A stretch of DNA of 17,339 bases from Candidatus Blautia equi (lineage in GTDB: Bacteria > Bacillota > Clostridia > Lachnospirales > Lachnospiraceae), in assembly GCA_018064695.1 (NCBI GenBank), contig JAGHUU010000019.1:1-17339 (forward strand), read 5' to 3'. A model generated the notes under the pieces. The model made no database searches. It was not told the DNA's origin and saw nothing but the letters and a program-made list of their open reading frames with translations. The translations under genes were made by a program, and so were the position numbers. Below, piece by piece: positions 15,069-17,339 of this stretch (its first letter is position 1; each line of letters opens with the position of its first letter).

Positions 15069-15103
15069 AAAGCCCGCCATTTACGTTATGGAGGGCTTTT
15101 TTT
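15069..15103 (+). terminator. Intrinsic terminator of the chvE-mmsA-mmsB operon
   Basis: AAAGCCC (15069-15075) pairs with GGGCTTT (15093-15099), extended by CCAT/ATGG after a G-A mismatch, with a 7-base loop. A run of seven T (15097-15103) follows the stem. It lies about 90 bases after the mmsB stop. Confidence 0.85.
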
Positions 15104-15142
15104 ACGCGCCTGGCGCGTGCTGGGCGGGCGGCGTACCTACTG

Positions 15143-15174
15143 AGAGAATGAGAGAATGAGAGAATGAGAGAATG
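15143..15174. repeat. Tandem octanucleotide repeat, four copies of AGAGAATG
   Basis: Four uninterrupted 8-base units, followed by a degenerate AGGGAG. It is intergenic with no gene or promoter obviously controlled by it. Such simple repeats change copy number by replication slippage. Confidence 0.85.
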
Positions 15175-15218
15175 AGGGAGTGTGTGCCGGCAGTGTGCTG
15201 AGAAAGATTAGAGAAAAT

Positions 15219-15280
15219 GAAACCTCCGGGACAGGGGACTGGGCCGGAGGTTTTATTTTTTGAAATATTTGTTCTACAGG
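15219..15280. repeat. First copy of a duplicated terminator plus kinase 3' remnant
   Basis: A hairpin with AAACCTCCGG (15220-15229) and CCGGAGGTTT (15244-15253) encloses a GACAGGGGACTGGG loop and is followed on the plus strand by TATTTTTT. The right part, read on the minus strand, is CCTGTAGAACAAATATTT and translates as PVEQIF, matching the last residues PVEQMF of the kinase gene. It has no open frame of its own, so it is a fragment. Confidence 0.7.
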
Positions 15281-15342
15281 GAAACTTCCGGGACAGGGAC
15301 TGGGCCGGAGGTTTTATTTTTTAGAACATTTGCTCTACTGGG
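15281..15342. repeat. Second copy: terminator hairpin and true 3' end of the kinase gene
   Basis: AAACTTCCGG (15282-15291) pairs with CCGGAGGTTT (15305-15314) with one T-G pair, followed by TATTTTTT on the plus strand. On the minus strand it lies just after the kinase stop (15323-15321) and can act as its terminator. It aligns with the first copy over its whole length with about seven substitutions and one missing G. Confidence 0.75.
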
Positions 15343-16127
15343 AGGCCTTTGTAAGTCTCGGGGAGGGTTTGGTATTGGGTGATCATGGATTCTATGGTGG
15401 TCATGGCGGATTGGGCGCTGGTGGAGACGTTTTGGCCGTCGAGGATGGCTGCCATGAAGAGGGCGGAGAAGATGTCGCCGGTGCCGGGGAAGCGGGCTTT
15501 GACCTCCTCGTAAGGGAGGATGGTTATGCGGTCTTCGGAGGCGTCGTAGGTGATGACGGCGGGGCTGCCTTCTACGCGGGCGCTGGTGATGGCTATGGAA
15601 GAGGCACCGGCTTTCCGGAGGTTTTGTACCAGGTCAGCGGCTTCGGACTCGGTGAGGCCGTTTGGACGGTACTCCATGTTGGCCAGGTAGACGGCTTCGG
15701 TGTAGTTTGGGACGATGTAATCGGCCACACGCACCAGTTCCTTCATGTGGAGAATCTTCCGGTCGGAGATACCGTTGTAGAGTTTGCCATTGTCGGCCAT
15801 GATGGGATCGGCAAAGATGAGGGTGCCCTGCTCTTTTAATTTTCCGCAGTATTCTGCCAGAAAACGTGCCTGCTCCTCCGATGCCAGAAATCCGGTGGAG
15901 ACAGCATCAAAGTGAAAATCCAGTTCCTCCCAGACCTTAAGGGAGTTCTTTATATAATCCGTGGTATCCTGAATGTGGAACTTTCCCCAGTCAAGGGTGT
16001 TGGACACCAGAGCGGTTGGCAGGTTGAAAACATGGTGCCCCATACGGGAGAGAAGTGGGATGGCTGTGGTCAGTGCCACCTTGCCATATCCCGGAAGATC
16101 ATTCAATAATAAAATTTTCTTTTTCAT
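15321..16127 (-). CDS. Pyridoxal/pyridoxamine kinase-like protein (ribokinase superfamily)
   Basis: A 268-residue cytoplasmic kinase of the PdxK/PdxY branch of the ribokinase fold, expected to phosphorylate vitamin B6 forms using ATP. The N-terminus is KILLLNDLPGYGKVALTTAIPLLSRMGH, typical of this branch. The middle has IFADPIMADNGKLYNG (104-119) and DYIVPNYTEAVYL (136-148). The anion-hole/catalytic motif FPGTGDIFSA lies at 213-222 with base D218. AAGGAG lies 7 bases before the ATG. Codon use changes inside the gene: all three Gln codons up to residue 100 are CAG, while all six from residue 168 on are CAA, and the 3' half is rich in GCC, ACC and CTC. This suggests a recombinant gene. The exact B6 substrate is inferred. 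Confidence 0.9.
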   Translation of the reverse strand: MKKKILLLNDLPGYGKVALTTAIPLLSRMGHHVFNLPTALVSNTLDWGKFHIQDTTDYIKNSLKVWEELDFHFDAVSTGFLASEEQARFLAEYCGKLKEQGTLIFADPIMADNGKLYNGISDRKILHMKELVRVADYIVPNYTEAVYLANMEYRPNGLTESEAADLVQNLRKAGASSIAITSARVEGSPAVITYDASEDRITILPYEEVKARFPGTGDIFSALFMAAILDGQNVSTSAQSAMTTIESMITQYQTLPETYKGLPVEQMF

Positions 16128-16150
16128 TACAACTCCTTATCAGTGAAACT

Positions 16151-16186
16151 GAAACATCTGGGACAGGGACCTGTCCCGGATGTTTC
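16151..16186. repeat. GGGACAGG palindromic hairpin, copy A
   Basis: GAAACATC (16151-16158) pairs with GATGTTTC (16179-16186), and inside it GGGACAGG pairs with CCTGTCCC (core GGGACAGGGACCTGTCCC at 16160-16177). One T-G pair joins the two stems, giving about 17 bp. It lies upstream of the kinase gene, in its probable leader. Confidence 0.85.
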
Positions 16187-16204
16187 GCAGATGTTACAAA
16201 AAGT

Positions 16205-16231
16205 GGGACAGGTCCCTGTCCCAAATGTTTC
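16205..16231. repeat. GGGACAGG palindromic hairpin, copy B (inverted), also terminator of the DMT gene
   Basis: Read on the minus strand, 16231-16205 repeats the first 27 bases of copy A with one change. In that direction the core palindrome is followed by ACTTTTTG, so it can terminate the DMT transporter transcript, whose stop codon is only 4 bases away. Copies A and B form an inverted pair separated by 27 bases. Confidence 0.8.
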
Positions 16232-16235
16232 AATT

Positions 16236-17132
16236 TTATGATGAAGCCAGGCTGTTGAGAATCATGCCGGTTACGATTAATATGATTCCTATGAAAGATG
16301 TGACCGGCGGCATGTTGTCATGGAGGACCAGGACGCCGAGGAGCAGGGTGAAGATCACCTCTCCGGACTGGGTGGCCTCGATGACGGCCAGCTGTCTGGC
16401 GTTGTCCTTTACCATGTCGGTGGCTCCGAAGAAGAGCACAGTTGCTATCACGCCGGAGAAGAGGGCTACCAGGAAGGACTGTAAGGTCTGTCCGCCGGAT
16501 GGTAAGCCGGCCTTGCTGTAGGCAAATACGCCGCAGAGCAGCCAGAAGGGAATGCTGCAGAGAGTCATGCCGAAGACGCGCTGGATGGCTGTGAATTGAT
16601 CTGCGCACACCTGCATCATCTTTCTGTTTCCAAGGGGATAGGAGAAGGCAGCGATCATGATCATCAGGAGCGGAAGTACTATGCTGGTCTGATGGCTTTT
16701 GGCGATCTCCGGGATCTGCATGACAAAAATACCAGCCAGGATCAGGCAGGAGAGCAGCAGGTTCTTAACGGGAATCTTTTTCCCGAACACAGGGGTCAGA
16801 AGAATGCCGGCCACGATGGTGAACTGCCATACGGAGGCGGTGAACCAGCTCTCGGCAAAGGTAGATGCCATGGTAAGCGGCGCATAGAAGAGCCCGAATC
16901 CCACGGTGCTCCAGAGAAGCCAGGCTCCCGGGTTTGCTTTAATGTCCGATAATACGGGCTTAAACTTTTCTCCTTTTATGAGGAGCAGGAACATAAGCGG
17001 CAGTGTGAACAGGTAGCGAAGCACTGCACCCCACATCCAGTATCCGCCCGCCAGATTCATGCTGCGGTTGAGAACAAAGGTGAATGCAAAGAAGAAGGAT
17101 CCAAGGATCCCCAGAAATAAAGATTTTTTCAT
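16236..17132 (-). CDS. DMT-superfamily transporter, multidrug-resistance efflux (EmrE-type) family
   Basis: A 298-residue inner-membrane protein with about ten hydrophobic segments, two five-helix halves as in DMT transporters. It starts KKSLFLGILGSFFFAFTFVLNRSMNLAGG. Its other recognisable blocks are ASTFAESWFTASVWQFTIVAGILLTPVFG near 110-138, SYPLGNRKMMQV near 185-196, and AVIEATQSGEVIFTLLLGVLVL near 260-281. It fits the larger protein family annotated as multidrug-resistance efflux transporter (PF13536 type), but the substrate is unknown and metabolite export is equally possible. The frame is open to 17264, but the ATG at 17132 is preferred: GAGAGGA lies upstream and the promoter at 17172-17200 would otherwise be inside the gene. 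Confidence 0.88.
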   Translation of the reverse strand: MKKSLFLGILGSFFFAFTFVLNRSMNLAGGYWMWGAVLRYLFTLPLMFLLLIKGEKFKPVLSDIKANPGAWLLWSTVGFGLFYAPLTMASTFAESWFTASVWQFTIVAGILLTPVFGKKIPVKNLLLSCLILAGIFVMQIPEIAKSHQTSIVLPLLMIMIAAFSYPLGNRKMMQVCADQFTAIQRVFGMTLCSIPFWLLCGVFAYSKAGLPSGGQTLQSFLVALFSGVIATVLFFGATDMVKDNARQLAVIEATQSGEVIFTLLLGVLVLHDNMPPVTSFIGIILIVTGMILNSLASS

Positions 17133-17171
17133 AATCAGGTCCTCTCTTAAATGCTGTAAAAAATCACACTG

Positions 17172-17200
17172 ATTATACTGAATTTTATTTCCGCGTGCAA
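17172..17200 (-). promoter_or_regulatory. Promoter of the DMT transporter gene
   Basis: On the minus strand TTGCAC (17200-17195), a 17-base spacer and a perfect TATAAT (17177-17172). The expected start point near 17165 leaves a leader of about 33 bases. Confidence 0.7.
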
Positions 17201-17203
17201 GTG

Positions 17204-17232
17204 TTGACAGGACACCCCCTGCTTTGTAAAAT
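17204..17232 (+). promoter_or_regulatory. Strong plus-strand promoter leading out of the window
   Basis: TTGACA (17204-17209), a 17-base spacer and TAAAAT (17227-17232) form a near-consensus sigma-A promoter. Its -35 box is only 3 bases from the -35 box of the divergent DMT promoter. Transcription would begin near 17239 and read through the palindrome at 17254-17286 off the right edge. Confidence 0.7.
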
Positions 17233-17253
17233 GAATAAAAGTTACAGTTCACT

Positions 17254-17286
17254 CGTATAGGCAATCACTTGCTGATTGACTATACG
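17254..17286. repeat. Large imperfect palindrome at the right edge
   Basis: CGTATAG and CAATCA (17254-17260, 17262-17267) pair with TGATTG and CTATACG (17273-17278, 17280-17286), with a single G-A mismatch and a 5-base loop. It starts about 15 bases after the expected start point of the plus-strand promoter. It could be an operator or an RNA hairpin. A second small hairpin TCGCT-GAA-AGCGA follows near the very end of the window. Confidence 0.75.
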
Positions 17287-17339
17287 CCAATACAGTTGAA
17301 TAGCCAAAGAAACGCCCACCTCGCTGAAAGCGACTTCAA

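Larger units (their letters stand above)
14983..15320. other. Gene-free region of hairpins and repeats between mmsB and the kinase gene
   Basis: No credible gene is present in these 338 bases. From left to right they hold a GC hairpin (15027-15047), a T-run terminator (15069-15103), a second GC hairpin (ACGCGC/GCGCGT, 15104-15118), four copies of AGAGAATG (15143-15174), and two copies of a terminator unit of about 62 bases (15219-15280 and 15281-15342, the second reaching into the kinase 3' end). The mmsB and kinase genes converge here. Confidence 0.8.

Noticed and set aside
15143..15174. CRISPR array
   Set aside because: The repeats are 8-base units in direct contact with no spacers, and no cas genes are present.
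15219..16231. Insertion sequence bounded by the GGGACAGG hairpins
   Set aside because: The DNA between them is an ordinary kinase gene. No transposase, target duplication or terminal repeat pair of equal orientation is visible.
17133..17264. N-terminal extension of the DMT transporter from an ATG at 17264
   Set aside because: It would span both divergent promoters and start inside the palindrome region. The added 44 residues are not family-like, and the ATG at 17132 has a ribosome site.

Overview
The window looks like a chromosomal segment of a Gram-positive anaerobe of the Clostridia, most likely a Lachnospiraceae-type gut bacterium. This is inferred from strong AGGAGG-type ribosome sites, a moderate GC content with A/T-rich spacers, and a gene set common in that group (multiple-monosaccharide ABC transporter, two-domain VOC protein, class III-like PPK2, DUF523 protein, EmrE-type DMT transporter). 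No rRNA, tRNA, CRISPR array, transposase or phage gene was found.

Left part (1-4145, minus strand): a branched-chain amino acid (HAAT family) ABC uptake operon read right to left as livJ (binding protein), livH and livM (permeases) and livG (ATPase, running off the left edge; livF is expected just beyond). A strong promoter precedes livJ. A stem-loop between livJ and livH probably sets the binding protein above the membrane parts. Divergent from livJ is an RsmJ-like rRNA methyltransferase with a TTG start, then a two-domain VOC protein and a long bidirectional terminator.

Middle (6094-10854): a minus-strand group (MBL-fold hydrolase, DUF523/TudS-like protein, Gfo/Idh/MocA oxidoreductase) faces a plus-strand operon (PPK2, an unrecognised 208-residue protein, a HAD phosphatase). 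The two groups share a divergent promoter region near 8531-8605.

Right part (11055-14982): a ChvE/MmsA/MmsB-type monosaccharide ABC importer (binding protein, double ATPase, permease), again with a terminator-like hairpin directly after the binding-protein gene. It is followed by 338 bases without a gene that hold several hairpins, an 8-base tandem repeat, and two diverged copies of a terminator plus the 3' end of the next gene. Then come a pyridoxal/pyridoxamine kinase-like gene and a DMT-family transporter, both on the minus strand, separated by an inverted pair of GGGACAGGGACCTGTCCC hairpins.

The genes are mostly ordinary nutrient uptake and housekeeping. The most unusual material lies at 15000-16240: a repeat family in four copies around the kinase gene, a remnant of a second kinase 3' end, and a change of codon use inside the kinase gene. 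The right edge (17195-17339) is also notable, with back-to-back promoters and a large palindrome in the leader of a transcript that leaves the window.
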